64,000 bases of DNA from an uncultured Acetatifactor sp. (GTDB lineage Bacteria; Bacillota; Clostridia; Lachnospirales; Lachnospiraceae), in the NCBI GenBank assembly GCA_910579755.1, contig CAJTVB010000007.1:95908-159907 (forward strand), given 5' to 3'. The position numbers and the translations under genes were made by a program. Positions 1 to 9,165 of the stretch are shown in pieces. Each line of letters opens with the position of its first letter. Position 1 is the first letter of the stretch. The notes beneath the pieces are model-generated. The model ran no database searches. It saw only the letters and a program-made list of their open reading frames with translations, and was not told the origin of the DNA.

Positions 1-310
1 CCGGACCGCTGAGTACATTGCGCAGGATATCTTCCCAGGAGTCGGAGAGGGAGGTCTGGACGTAGCCGATGCTGGAATTCACATAATCATTGATATTTGA
101 CACCTTTCTTTCGGGCACATACAGGGGATTTTGCAGGTCGGAGAAAATCTGCTGGAGGATCTCCGTTTTACAAAAGCCATTCACTCCCAGAAAAAACGCT
201 TTTGTTTCACCCAGCTTCAGTGTCCGGTGCATGAGATCAAAGCTGTTCTTCAGGGGAAGGTGCATTTCCAGGTAGGCAATATTTTCTTCCAGGCGTGGAG
301 ACAAATTCAT
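1..310 (-). CDS. GerA/SpoVAF-family spore germination protein, N-terminal part
   Basis: This is the first 103 codons of a gene that continues past the left edge. The product begins MNLSPRLEENIAYLEMHLP and has the pattern of the cytoplasmic N-terminal domain of GerA-type A subunits and SpoVAF: an amphipathic start, then a strand pair around GETKAFFLGVNGFCKTEIL, then the SSIGYVQTSLSDSW segment. In this family the N-terminal domain is followed by several membrane helices in the spore inner membrane, where the protein serves nutrient germination or assembly of the SpoVA channel. A weak purine-rich ribosome site (AGAGAG) precedes the ATG. The absence of a spoVA operon in view means SpoVAF and a GerA-type receptor subunit cannot be told apart. 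Confidence 0.75.
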   Translation of the reverse strand, partial: MNLSPRLEENIAYLEMHLPLKNSFDLMHRTLKLGETKAFFLGVNGFCKTEILQQIFSDLQNPLYVPERKVSNINDYVNSSIGYVQTSLSDSWEDILRNVLSGP

Positions 311-560
311 AGGAAATTCTCTCTTTCTGTGCAGACGCCAGTGTGAGCGGCGCTTATGAGGCATACTGCACGGTGAATTTAAACGGGGCAGAACTTTATT
401 CGGTTATAATCTATATTAGTTTGTCCTAAAATTGAAATTTATGCAAAAGAAGTGAAAAGAGAGAGGCTTCGAGGGGGGATAGCTGCAAGGGAGGCAGTTT
501 CAAGGCAGGACTTTCAAGGAAGGGATTTCCGAAAAGATAATGGAAAGGGATATGTAGTGC

Positions 561-581
561 GAAACAGGGGAGCCCTGTTTC
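561..581 (-). terminator. Hairpin downstream of ytaF
   Basis: A perfect 9-bp inverted repeat (GAAACAGGG / CCCTGTTTC, 3-nt loop) lies 10 bases after the ytaF stop codon. There is no clear T-run on the minus strand, so termination is inferred from position only. Confidence 0.4.
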
Positions 582-590
582 ACAGCTTGG

Positions 591-1187
591 TCAGAGAAAA
601 ATCTGTAAGAGCGCCAGACCGATGAGCAATCCGCCGGAAATAGGATCCGCCAGATGACCGATTAGGCCAAGCATCCGGCTTCTGCCCAGCCGGTTGCCCA
701 TCAGCAGGAGCAGCACTGAGCAGAGGAAGGTTGCAGCGGCGGCCGGGAGAAAAGGAAGGCCGGCCATGCTGGCGCTGAGGCCGATGCCAATGTTATTCAC
801 AGAGAGTGTGAGACTTAAGAGAAGAACCTCCGGCAGAGAAAGACCGGGCGGAAAGCTTTCCCCTTCGGAACAAATGGACGCTTCCGATCTGGCGGGAGAG
901 GATCCGGCTCTTCCCCGGAGAATTACTGAAAGCCATTTCATAATATAGTAAAGTCCCAGAAATATCAGGATCAGGCTGCCGGCCAGGCGGCTTAAAATAC
1001 CGGGAAGAAGGGGGGCAAGCCAGGCGCCCAGGCCCACTGACAGGCAGGTGCCGGACAGTGTGACCAGGCTGATGACCAGGTTCTGCCAGAGACGGATCCG
1101 AACCTTCCGAAGGCCGTAGCTGATGCCCACAAGCAGGGCATCCAGACTGGCTGATATACCAAACAGGAGAGACGGAAACAACTGCAT
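591..1187 (-). CDS. ytaF: Sporulation membrane protein YtaF (MntP-like)
   Basis: A 198-residue polytopic membrane protein with about six predicted helices and the signature start LFGISASLDALLVGISYGLR, with acidic residues in helices 1 and 4 (SLDALLVG and SVNNIGIG regions). This is the layout of the YtaF/MntP group of small cation-exporter-like proteins; YtaF is expressed during sporulation in Bacillus and its substrate is not known. The arms are joined by a hydrophilic cytoplasmic loop rich in Ser, Arg and Glu (about residues 92-115). The ATG is preceded by AGGAG at good distance. It is transcribed alone, divergent from the YwlG-type gene; sitting near a germination gene fits a sporulation role. 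The family call is good, the transport role is inference. Confidence 0.75.
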   Translation of the reverse strand: MQLFPSLLFGISASLDALLVGISYGLRKVRIRLWQNLVISLVTLSGTCLSVGLGAWLAPLLPGILSRLAGSLILIFLGLYYIMKWLSVILRGRAGSSPARSEASICSEGESFPPGLSLPEVLLLSLTLSVNNIGIGLSASMAGLPFLPAAAATFLCSVLLLLMGNRLGRSRMLGLIGHLADPISGGLLIGLALLQIFL

Positions 1188-1362
1188 AATAGGTCTCCTG
1201 GATCGTTTTAAGTTTCTATTTACTATATTCTCGAGAGCGGAAAAGGGTGTTGTATTTTATGCATAATGTGATAGGATATAGACAAACTCTCCTTGAATGG
1301 GGAGGCGGAATTTATATAATTTGTGTCATCCATTGAGACTACTGAGGGAAAGGAGAGGGTTT

Positions 1363-1923
1363 ATGACAGAAGATATGAGGATCATAGGAGAGGAAGCTTA
1401 CAGGGCGGCCAAGGAGCTGCTGGATGCGGCGCATATGGAGGAGGGCCAGATTTTGGTAGTAGGCTGCTCCACCAGCGAGGTCAGCGGTGCCGGCATCGGA
1501 ACCTTTTCCAGTCCGGAGCTGGCGGAGGTGGTATTCGGAGGCATCTACCAGGCTACCCAGGAAGCCGGAATCTATCTGGCGGCGCAATGCTGTGAGCATC
1601 TTAATCGGGCAATTATTCTGGAGAAGGAGGCGGTTGACCGCTGGGGAGGAGAGATTGTGAACGCAGTGCCTCAGCCCAAGGCAGGCGGATCCTTTGCAAC
1701 AGCTGCCTACAAGGCATTTGAGTATCCTGTGGCATTGGAGCATGTCAGGGCCCATGCGGGAATGGACATAGGGGACACGCTGATCGGCATGCATTTGAGA
1801 GAGGTAGCGGTTCCTTTGCGGATTCGGACAAAGGAGATAGGGGATGCAAGAGTAGTCTGCGCCCGGACGAGACCTAAGTATATCGGCGGAAGCCGGGCCG
1901 TATACAATGATGATTTGCTGTAG
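1363..1923 (+). CDS. TIGR01440 / YwlG (DUF436) family protein
   Basis: A 186-residue soluble protein that matches the YwlG/DUF436 family: GEEAYRAAKELLDAA near the start, the conserved VVGCSTSEVSGAGIGTFSS segment, then CCEHLNRAIILEKE and a C-terminal Gly-rich PQPKAGGSFATAAY. The biochemical function of the family is not established; the sequence suggests a small alpha/beta fold binding a ligand near the Cys-Ser-Thr-Ser turn. I start it at the ATG at 1363 because AGGAGAGG sits 4-11 bases before it; a longer in-frame reading from 1297 has no ribosome site. It is a single gene convergent with murG, the two sharing a bidirectional terminator. Confidence 0.85.
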   Translation: MTEDMRIIGEEAYRAAKELLDAAHMEEGQILVVGCSTSEVSGAGIGTFSSPELAEVVFGGIYQATQEAGIYLAAQCCEHLNRAIILEKEAVDRWGGEIVNAVPQPKAGGSFATAAYKAFEYPVALEHVRAHAGMDIGDTLIGMHLREVAVPLRIRTKEIGDARVVCARTRPKYIGGSRAVYNDDLL

Positions 1924-1966
1924 GCCGGGGAACCGTGCTGTGAAAAAGAACTGCCGTGAGTCAGGA

Positions 1967-1991
1967 AACGCCGCCTATGAGGCGGCGTTTT
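1967..1991. terminator. Bidirectional terminator between YwlG-type gene and murG
   Basis: A 9-bp GC-rich stem (AACGCCGCC / GGCGGCGTT) with a 5-nt loop sits between the two convergent genes and overlaps the last codons of murG. It is followed by TTTTC on the plus strand. Confidence 0.7.
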
Positions 1992-3039
1992 CTATCAGTC
2001 CCATAATAGCCTTGATGGAGTCCAGCTGGCCGCTTCGCCCCATGGCATCACAATAGGTCTGCCTGGTGAAATATAGTTCGTGAATCTTATCCACCAGAAG
2101 CTCAGTGGACAGATCGTCTTCGTTGATCACAATGGAAAAGCCCTGGGACTCAAAGGACTGGGCGTTAAGCAGCTGGTCGCCCCGGCTGCTGGCGGCAGGC
2201 AGAGGAATCAGTATATTGGGCTTTTTCAGCGCCAGCAGTTCACAGATAGCGTTGGCGCCCGCCCGGGAGATCACCAGATCGGCCATAGCAAACAGATCCT
2301 TCAGCTCGCTCTTGATATACTCAAACTGTTTATAGCCCGGGGTAGTCAGAAGCAGATTATCCATCTTATCCTTGCCGCACAGATGCACCACCTGAAAATC
2401 CTCCAGCAGCTGAGGAAGCGCCTGCCGGACGGCTTTATTTACGTTGGCCGCACCCTGGCTTCCGCCCATAACCATGATCACGGGCTTGTTGGCGCTGAAG
2501 CCGCACATGTTAAGTCCCGTCAGCCGATTGCCCTGGGAGAGCTCCGAACGGATGGGCGAGCCGGTGAGTACAGCCTTGTTTTCAGGAAGGAGCTTCAGAG
2601 TCTCGGGAAAATTACAGCAGATTTTTTCCGCAACAGGAATACAGAGCCTGTTTGCAAGTCCTGGAGTCATATCGGACTCGTGAATAATACAGGAAATTCC
2701 CAGCGACGAGGCCGCCCGGACCACAGGCACGCTGACAAAGCCGCCCTTGGAAAAAACCACATCAGGCCGGTATTGCTTTAAAAATTTTCGAGCTTCGGAA
2801 AATCCTTTTATGACGCGAAAAGGATCGGTAAGATTCTGAAGGGCCAGATAGCGCCGGAATTTTCCGGTGGAAATACCCACATAGGGAATCTCAAAGTCTC
2901 CGATCAGCCTCTTTTCTATGCCGTCGTAGGAGCCCATGTAAGTGACCTCGAAGCCCGCTTCCCTTAGAGCGGGAAGCAGGGCAATGTTTGGGGTGACGTG
3001 CCCCGCGGTTCCCCCGCCTGTGAGCACGATTTTTTTCAT
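1975..3039 (-). CDS. murG: MurG, lipid II synthase (UDP-GlcNAc transferase)
   Basis: A 354-residue GT28 family glycosyltransferase. It transfers GlcNAc from UDP-GlcNAc to undecaprenyl-PP-MurNAc-pentapeptide on the inner face of the membrane, making lipid II for peptidoglycan. Visible hallmarks are the N-terminal glycine loop LTGGGTAGHVTPN, the second-domain loop MVMGGSQGAANVN, and the nucleotide-sugar site around SRAGANAICELLALKKPNILIP with ASSRGDQ. Length is normal. It begins 4 bp inside the end of the upstream TSCPD gene (ATGA overlap), so the two are translationally coupled. It lies outside a dcw cluster, which is not unusual in Clostridia. Confidence 0.95.
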   Translation of the reverse strand: MKKIVLTGGGTAGHVTPNIALLPALREAGFEVTYMGSYDGIEKRLIGDFEIPYVGISTGKFRRYLALQNLTDPFRVIKGFSEARKFLKQYRPDVVFSKGGFVSVPVVRAASSLGISCIIHESDMTPGLANRLCIPVAEKICCNFPETLKLLPENKAVLTGSPIRSELSQGNRLTGLNMCGFSANKPVIMVMGGSQGAANVNKAVRQALPQLLEDFQVVHLCGKDKMDNLLLTTPGYKQFEYIKSELKDLFAMADLVISRAGANAICELLALKKPNILIPLPAASSRGDQLLNAQSFESQGFSIVINEDDLSTELLVDKIHELYFTRQTYCDAMGRSGQLDSIKAIMGLIENAAS

Positions 3040-3272
3040 AGCATACTCTCCAGGGCCCGGGCCAGCTGGTCGGGGCAGGAGGTGGGTTTCATACCGCAGC
3101 GGATGCCTTTGAGCCTGCTGATGGCTTCCTCCGGCTTCATGCCTTTTACCAGGGCGCTGACTCCCTGCAGATTGCCGTTGCAGCCACCGGTAAAGCTGAC
3201 GGAATCGATTACTCCGTCCTTCAGTTCAATGTCGATCTCCTGTGAACAGGTTCCCTGTGTCTTATATTTCAT
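3036..3272 (-). CDS. TSCPD domain-containing protein (TIGR03905 type)
   Basis: A 78-residue protein that is essentially one TSCPD domain: GTCSQEIDIELKDGVIDSV, then the cysteine turn GGCNGNLQGVSALVKGM, then the cysteine pair of GIRCGMKPTSCPDQLA. The domain is otherwise found at the C-terminus of class II ribonucleotide reductases, where the cysteines bind metal or an iron-sulfur centre; the role of the stand-alone form is unknown. I choose the internal ATG because GGAGGAG falls between a more upstream ATG and this one at the right distance. It overlaps murG by 4 bp and forms a two-gene operon with it. Confidence 0.85.
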   Translation of the reverse strand: MKYKTQGTCSQEIDIELKDGVIDSVSFTGGCNGNLQGVSALVKGMKPEEAISRLKGIRCGMKPTSCPDQLARALESML

Positions 3273-3426
3273 AAAATTCTCCTCCAAAATATTGACTTAA
3301 TAGATAGAGTATAACAAATATGGTAATTTGTTTCAAGCGCAAAAGCGTGAAAGTGCCGGCGAAGATTTTTTATAAACGCATGATGTACCATGGGGTACAG
3401 GCCTGAGGACAGCAGCGCCGGAGGCT

Positions 3427-4746
3427 CTATATTACGAAGCCCTCACAGTCAGTAATATGGAAGGCGTCTCCCATAAGCGCTTCCATCTCCGGGTCTGCGC
3501 AATATCGGAAATCCTCCATGGTTATATTATGGGCGTTGTGGGCGGAAACCATATGGAGGGAGTCCTGCCGGATCCCTTCATCGATACAGGGGCGCAGATC
3601 CATTACCCCTTTGGGCCAGGAGGTTTTTTCGGTAAGCCGCAGGGTCACATTCCGAAAACGAATGTCCCGGATATCGCTGGCCTCGTCTCCATAGATCAGG
3701 ATTCCGTTTTCTCCGGCGCAATTAATGTTTTCAAAGGTGATGTTATGGATATGCCCCAGGGCGGTGTCCTCCTTGCGCTTCAGAGCAGTTATGGCGATGG
3801 GCTCGGCCTTGCCCCACCAGTGATCGGGCGAAAACAGCCGGGTATCGATATTCAGGCCCGAGAAGGTTACATTCTCTATACAGCCCTTGTCCCGAAGCTG
3901 GAGGGAAATTCCCCGGTTGCTTCGACTGATGTTGCAGTTTTGTATCGTAATATTTCGGAAAGGAGCCTCGCTCTCCGTGCCGAATTTGATGGCGGCGCTG
4001 GTGGAGATCAGGGTACAGTTTGAAACGGAAATGTTTTCGCAGGGGCCGTATTGCATGGCATGCAAAGTGTTTTTGAATACGATACAGTCATCGGCACACT
4101 GAATGTGGCAGTTTGCAATTCGTACATTCTGACAGTGATCCGGGTCAATGCCGTCGCAGTTGGCCATATTCAGGCTGTTCAGAATCCGGATGCCATCGAT
4201 CAGCACATCGTTGCAGCCCACCATATGAACGGTCCAGAAGGCGCTTTTGGTAAGGGTTACCTGCCGCAGGGTCAAATGCTCTGTGTGCTCCAGAAAGATC
4301 AGGGGCATACGGGGATAAAAGCTGCCGTCGATATGCCACGGGGTCACGGTGCCGTGATAGATTTCCTCATTTCCGTCGATAGTGCCATCTCCAGTGATGG
4401 AGATGTACTCACAATCCTTTGCATAGAGGAAGTAAAGCACAGGACCGCCGGCATATTCACAATTTGTGTAGCTGGGAACAGAAGACTTTGCGGGAGGGCG
4501 GAATCCGCTTTTGAACAGGTCAAAATCCTCCAGCTGGCTGCTGGCTTTCAGTACTGCCCCCATTTCCAGGTGCAGTTCCACGTGGGAGCGCAGGACTAGC
4601 GCTCCTGAGCGATACACATGACCGCCCTCCAAAAGCACCTTGCCGCCGCCCCGGGCGTGACAGTCATCGATGGCGGTCTGAATCGCCTGCGTGTCGTTGT
4701 GGGAGCCGTCCCCCGCCGCGCCGTAATTGCGTACATTGAAAATCAT
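3427..4746 (-). CDS. Glycoside hydrolase family 28 (polygalacturonase-like)
   Basis: A 439-residue right-handed beta-helix enzyme. It opens with the pectate-lyase-type motif NVRNYGAAGDGSHNDTQAIQTAIDD and carries the GH28 active-site stretch: NCDGIDPDHCQNV followed by CADDCIVFKN (paired Asp residues), and later a repeated N-x-x-I/F-x-N pattern typical of the coils. Such enzymes cleave galacturonic or related linkages in pectin. There is no signal peptide, so it probably acts in the cytoplasm on imported oligosaccharides. It has a strong ribosome site (GGAGGTG) and appears to be transcribed alone, but a GH127-type enzyme lies 1.4 kb away on the other strand, suggesting a shared interest in plant cell wall sugars. 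Confidence 0.9.
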   Translation of the reverse strand: MIFNVRNYGAAGDGSHNDTQAIQTAIDDCHARGGGKVLLEGGHVYRSGALVLRSHVELHLEMGAVLKASSQLEDFDLFKSGFRPPAKSSVPSYTNCEYAGGPVLYFLYAKDCEYISITGDGTIDGNEEIYHGTVTPWHIDGSFYPRMPLIFLEHTEHLTLRQVTLTKSAFWTVHMVGCNDVLIDGIRILNSLNMANCDGIDPDHCQNVRIANCHIQCADDCIVFKNTLHAMQYGPCENISVSNCTLISTSAAIKFGTESEAPFRNITIQNCNISRSNRGISLQLRDKGCIENVTFSGLNIDTRLFSPDHWWGKAEPIAITALKRKEDTALGHIHNITFENINCAGENGILIYGDEASDIRDIRFRNVTLRLTEKTSWPKGVMDLRPCIDEGIRQDSLHMVSAHNAHNITMEDFRYCADPEMEALMGDAFHITDCEGFVI

Positions 4747-4993
4747 GTTACACCTCCATCTGCCATAAAAGAGAAAATCCTTTTGGCATAACGGTCATTT
4801 TTTGACTATGTATTCATATATTATACTCACTTTATGTGTTTTTCACAACCATTGTTTTGGGAACGGCGTATTATGGTGTCTTATTCTGTCATGAAAGCAG
4901 ATAATATGACGATGAAAAAAGCTGTAAAAACAGGAGGTTCTACGGTATACTTGTCCTATACGAAAAGCGGCAGGTCCGGAAAAGAGGTGTTTT

Positions 4994-5965
4994 ATGTTTC
5001 GTATTTTTATGGAGGAAAAGCTGATCACCATACTTATGCTGACATGCCTGGCTCTGAGTATTTTTTTACGGATTTTCCTGGGGATGCTCTACCAGAATAT
5101 GATCAGAGAGACAGACAATATGGCTACCACAGGCAATCGGCTGCTGAAACAATGCAAGCTGAAATTTGCCAACTGCTATGAGATGAGCAACGGTGTGGCC
5201 AATATTTCCGTTTTTGTGGACAAATTTATCAGCCGCCTGGCGCTGGGGCGTTTGTCTTTTGAAACAATGTACCATCTTTCCGGCCAGACTATGCTTCTGT
5301 CGGTGGTATTGTCAGGCGTGGGTGTCTGTAAAAGCATTATCGCAGGCCGGACTCTGGGGGAGATTCTGCCCTTTTACATAGTGAGCTTTGCCGGGCTTTA
5401 CCTGTATTTTTCCGTTTCTGCCGTGGCGGATATCCGGGGGAAGAGACGGGTGCTGAAGGTAAATCTGGTAGACTATCTGGAGAACCACCTGTCTCCCAGG
5501 ATAAATGTGACCAGAGAGGACATGGAACGACTGTATGGAGCAGGCTGTTATGAAAATACGGTGAGAATGACCAGGCGTCTGGAAAGCGGGGACGGAAGAC
5601 GGAAGTCCAGAAGGACGGATGCCAGAACCGCTGGTAAAAGAAGGAAGAGGACGGTGGAGCTGATGCCCATCGGCAACCGGCTTCCTGCCGCAGGATGGGC
5701 GGAGCAGAACGAGGAAGAAAATTTTGTTTCGGAGGAGGTCCGTAAAGATGCCGGGCAGGAAAGCCTGTGGGAAGAGGAACAGGCACAGGAGCAGAAGGCC
5801 GTAGGCCAGGAGACCGCCGGGCAGGAAGCCATGGCGGCGGGACAGGAGCCCCTGTGGAGAAGGCAGGAGGCGGAAGGCGCCGGGGCGGAAAACCCGGCAG
5901 ATAATCCGGCGGCGGTGACGGAGGAAGAGCTGGAGGCACTGCTTCGGGAATTCTTGACCATTTAA
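4994..5965 (+). CDS. Unknown membrane protein with Glu/Gln/Ala-rich tail
   Basis: I do not recognise a named family. The 323-residue product has one helix at about residues 9-30 (ILMLTCLALSIFLRIFLGMLY), a soluble stretch of about 60 residues, then two helices at about 95-150, and a long basic-then-acidic C-terminal part. From about residue 220 it is low complexity, with repeated AGQE/GQEA-like units. It ends in a predicted helix (EEELEALLREFL). Position and start are supported by an AGAGGTG ribosome site and by continuous coding composition. The tail composition suggests a flexible arm for protein contacts near the membrane, which is inference. The gene stands alone upstream of the GH127-type gene. 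Confidence 0.6.
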   Translation: MFRIFMEEKLITILMLTCLALSIFLRIFLGMLYQNMIRETDNMATTGNRLLKQCKLKFANCYEMSNGVANISVFVDKFISRLALGRLSFETMYHLSGQTMLLSVVLSGVGVCKSIIAGRTLGEILPFYIVSFAGLYLYFSVSAVADIRGKRRVLKVNLVDYLENHLSPRINVTREDMERLYGAGCYENTVRMTRRLESGDGRRKSRRTDARTAGKRRKRTVELMPIGNRLPAAGWAEQNEEENFVSEEVRKDAGQESLWEEEQAQEQKAVGQETAGQEAMAAGQEPLWRRQEAEGAGAENPADNPAAVTEEELEALLREFLTI

Positions 5966-6148
5966 ATGAGGGGGCAGTTGATACGTGATCTGTAACCGCA
6001 GGTTCAGCGAAAGCTTATCTGCTGCGAAGAATATGGTTACAAATATAGAATGGTATGGTAAAATAAAATAAGTTTCCGTACAGGAGAACACGGCTGGCAT
6101 AATATGGTCAGCCGTGTTCTGCCTGTGTCAAACCCAAAGGAGGGCATA

Positions 6149-8083
6149 ATGATGAGAGCAGTTTACGGGGGAATTGCGGATCAGATGATTCGTCTGGCAG
6201 AAAAAAAGCAGTTGAAGGACAGAGAGCTGTGGAAGCTGGTCACAAAGCAGTTTGCGGAAACACCGGATGATGCAGATCACGGATGGAGGGGAGAATACTG
6301 GGGGAAGCTTATGCGGGGCGCCTGCATGACCTGGCAATATACCAGGGACCAGGAGCTGTACGGCATTCTCACGGAGTCGGTAAAGGAGCTGTTGACCTGC
6401 CAGGAGGCGGACGGCAGGATTTCCACTTACAGCAGACAGGAAGAATTTCAGGGCTGGGATATCTGGTGCCGGAAGTATGTGCTGCTGGGGCTGATTCACT
6501 TTCATGAGATCTGCGCTGAGGCGGAGCTGAGTAAACAGGTGCTGGAAGCGGCGGAAAGGCATCTGGATGCCATTATAGAACGGATCGGAGAGGGAGAAGG
6601 GAAAAAGAGGATTACGTTGGCCTCCGATGCCTGGAAGGGAATCAATTCCAGCTCCATTCTGGAGCCGGTGGTGCGGCTCTATATGATAAGTCCGCGGAGA
6701 CAGTATCTGGAATTTGCAGATTATATTGTGGAAAACGGCGGGGCGGAGGGCTTTGATATTTTTCAGGCTGCTTTCGAAGACCGGCTGTATCCTTACGAAT
6801 ATCCGGTGGTGAAGGCCTATGAGCTGATGTCCTGCTTTGAGGGATTATTGTTTTATGCCCAGGTAAAGAAAGAGGAGCACTGGAGACAGGCGGTGATAAG
6901 GTTTGCGGACAGGCTTCTGGAGTCGGAGTCGGTGATTGTGGGAGGTTCAGGCTGCCGCCATGAGCTTTTTAACCATTCTTCCCTGATGCAGACAGGCACA
7001 GAGTATGACGGGCTGATGCTGGAAACCTGTGTCACGGTGACCTGGATGAAGCTTCTGTCCCGGGTATACGAGATCACGGGAGATGAGCGGTATTTGGAGG
7101 AGATGGAGCGCTCCGCCTTCAATGCCCTGTATGGCGCCGTTAATACCGAAAACAGTACCTGTGGGCCGGAAGCAACCTATGACGAACCATATTATCGGGA
7201 TGTCTATGACCGGGCAATTGCCGAAAACGGCGGAAAGGGACAGCTTTTTGACAGCTATAGTCCTCTTCGCGCCGGTATCCGGGGCCGGGCGGTGGGAGGC
7301 TTCAAGAGCATGGAGCAGGACACGGCCTACTGCGGCTGCTGCATCGCCATCGGGGCGGCGGGAATCGCTCTGGTGCCTGCAGTGGCGGCCCGGGAGATCA
7401 GAGAGGAAGGCGCCGGGACGGATGGAATAAACCAAGCGGAAGGAATCGGCGGCGGGGAGGACGGAACAAACAAAATCCACGAGATCCTGGGGGTGGAAAT
7501 CGGAATTTATCTGCCGGGCACGATTCATACTACGGTGAAGGGCATTCCGGTGGAATTTTCTGTGGACACTGATTATCCCGTGGAGGGGAGGGTATCCATT
7601 TCGGTAAAGGCGGATAAGGAAACGGAGTTTCTCATGGGGCTGCGGATTCCTTCCTTTGCTGAAGGGAGCAAAGTCTTTGTCAACGGAGAAGAGCAGACCG
7701 GAGTCCGGGCCGGAGCTTTTTTGCGGCTTAACCGCCGTTGGAAGACAGGGGATCTGATCCGTTTGGATTTATCCTTTGGCCCCCGCCTGGTATATGGCAT
7801 GGAAAATCCGGAGGATCCAGGCAGCGACGCCCATGCGGCAGTTTTATATGGCCCTTTGACTCTGGCCAGGGATCAGCGGCTGGGAGAAACGGGAACCTGC
7901 ATCAGTCCTGGAAACGGAGAGGTTTCGGCCCGCAGGCTGGAGTCCGTGAAGATTCCCTGTCAGTGCGGCTTCGAGGTGGATCTGGGCGGAGAGAAGCTTT
8001 TGATGGTGGATTATGCCTCTGCCGGCAAGACCTGGCGCAGGGATTCTCAGACAGAGGTGTGGATGAGGCTGGAGAAGATATAG
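6149..8083 (+). CDS. GH127-type beta-L-arabinofuranosidase-like protein
   Basis: A 644-residue protein of the DUF1680/GH127 group, which removes terminal beta-L-arabinofuranose using a zinc-bound catalytic cysteine. The expected metal and catalytic residues are visible: an E-x-C pair (E292, C294 in LETCVTVTW) and a late cysteine cluster C395-G-C397-C398 (AYCGCCIAIG) in place of the usual C-C. The N-terminal (alpha/alpha)6 part is followed from about residue 440 by beta-rich domains. Two adjacent ATG codons (6149, 6152) follow AAAGGAGGG; either could start. No signal peptide is seen. An inserted Gly/Glu-rich loop at about 415-445 (GAGTDGINQAEGIGGGEDG) is unusual. Exact substrate cannot be read from sequence. 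Confidence 0.8.
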   Translation: MMRAVYGGIADQMIRLAEKKQLKDRELWKLVTKQFAETPDDADHGWRGEYWGKLMRGACMTWQYTRDQELYGILTESVKELLTCQEADGRISTYSRQEEFQGWDIWCRKYVLLGLIHFHEICAEAELSKQVLEAAERHLDAIIERIGEGEGKKRITLASDAWKGINSSSILEPVVRLYMISPRRQYLEFADYIVENGGAEGFDIFQAAFEDRLYPYEYPVVKAYELMSCFEGLLFYAQVKKEEHWRQAVIRFADRLLESESVIVGGSGCRHELFNHSSLMQTGTEYDGLMLETCVTVTWMKLLSRVYEITGDERYLEEMERSAFNALYGAVNTENSTCGPEATYDEPYYRDVYDRAIAENGGKGQLFDSYSPLRAGIRGRAVGGFKSMEQDTAYCGCCIAIGAAGIALVPAVAAREIREEGAGTDGINQAEGIGGGEDGTNKIHEILGVEIGIYLPGTIHTTVKGIPVEFSVDTDYPVEGRVSISVKADKETEFLMGLRIPSFAEGSKVFVNGEEQTGVRAGAFLRLNRRWKTGDLIRLDLSFGPRLVYGMENPEDPGSDAHAAVLYGPLTLARDQRLGETGTCISPGNGEVSARRLESVKIPCQCGFEVDLGGEKLLMVDYASAGKTWRRDSQTEVWMRLEKI

Positions 8084-8119
8084 TATGATGCGGGCCCGGG
8101 CTCGGTGGGGAGATATCAA

Positions 8120-9094
8120 ATGAAGATTGTGATTCTGGAAAGAGACAGTGTAGGAAGAGATGTGTCGGTGGACTGTATGCAGGACTTTGGGGAGGTGACG
8201 GTATATCAAAATACCGTGACGCCGGAAGAGGTGCGGGAGCGGGTAAAGGAGGCGGATATTGTCATTGCCAACAAGTCGCCTTTGAACCGGGAGACTCTGG
8301 AGGGTGCGCCCAATGTGAAGCTGATCTGTGAGTTTGCCACCGGTTATGATAACTGTGATTTGGAGTATTGCCGGGACAGAGGTATTCGGGTGGCCAACGT
8401 GGTGGATTATTCCACCGCCATGGTGGCCCAGCATACCTTTACGCTGGCGCTGGCTTTGAGTCAGAAGCTTTTTTATTATGACGAATATGTGAAATCCGGT
8501 GCTTACAGCGCTCAGGACCGTTTTTCCAATTTTGATCTTTCGTTTCGTGAGATGGAAGGCAAGACTTGGGGGATCGCCGGCATGGGCAACATCGGGCGAC
8601 GAGTGGCGAAAATTGCATCCGCCCTGGGGTGCAGGGTAATATTTCATTCTATCACAGGGAAAAGCACCTGCACTGAATATCCCGGGGTAGACAAGGGAAC
8701 ACTGCTGGAAGAGAGTGATTTTCTGTCCCTGCATTGTCCGCTCAGTGAGCTTTCCAGAAATTTTATTGATGCGGAAGCTCTGAAGAGGATGAAAAACACG
8801 GCGGTACTGATCAATGTGTCCAGAGGCCCCGTGGTGAATAACAGGGATTTATACCAGGCGTTGGTGGCCGGGGAAATCGCGGCGGCAGGACTGGATGTGC
8901 TGGAGGCGGAGCCGCTGGAGCTCTCCAACCCGCTGAGCAGGTTCAAGGACAGCACCCGTTTGATTATCACACCCCACCAGGCCTGGGCCAGTGTGGAGGC
9001 CCGGACCCGCTGTGTGAGGGAAGCCTATGAAAACATTGCCGCTTATCTTCGGGGAGAAGAGAGAAATGTGGTGAACTCCAGGGCGCTCTCTTGA
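8120..9094 (+). CDS. D-2-hydroxyacid dehydrogenase (NAD-dependent)
   Basis: A 324-residue protein of the D-isomer-specific 2-hydroxyacid dehydrogenase family, which interconverts 2-oxo acids and D-2-hydroxy acids with NAD(P)H. It has the N-terminal catalytic-domain pattern with CEFATGYDNCDLEYC, the nucleotide-binding GMGNIGRRVA, the catalytic Arg in LINVSRGPVV, the Glu in GLDVLEAEPL and the His in IITPHQAW. The start at 8120 has GGGGAG ahead of it; a longer reading from 8105 has no better site. It follows the GH127-type gene by 36 bp and is probably in the same transcript, so it may reduce a sugar-derived oxo acid; glycerate or lactate dehydrogenase are equally possible. Confidence 0.88.
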   Translation: MKIVILERDSVGRDVSVDCMQDFGEVTVYQNTVTPEEVRERVKEADIVIANKSPLNRETLEGAPNVKLICEFATGYDNCDLEYCRDRGIRVANVVDYSTAMVAQHTFTLALALSQKLFYYDEYVKSGAYSAQDRFSNFDLSFREMEGKTWGIAGMGNIGRRVAKIASALGCRVIFHSITGKSTCTEYPGVDKGTLLEESDFLSLHCPLSELSRNFIDAEALKRMKNTAVLINVSRGPVVNNRDLYQALVAGEIAAAGLDVLEAEPLELSNPLSRFKDSTRLIITPHQAWASVEARTRCVREAYENIAAYLRGEERNVVNSRALS

Positions 9095-9165
9095 CAAGGG
9101 TTCGGATTCATAGTAAGGTGATGATGTTGCCGGGATCTCCAAGAGGCCCGGAAGGGAGAATGCAA

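Noticed and set aside
4834..5181. Small open frame upstream of the unknown membrane protein
   Set aside because: It overlaps the better-supported gene at 4994, and its C-terminal half is that gene read in another frame.
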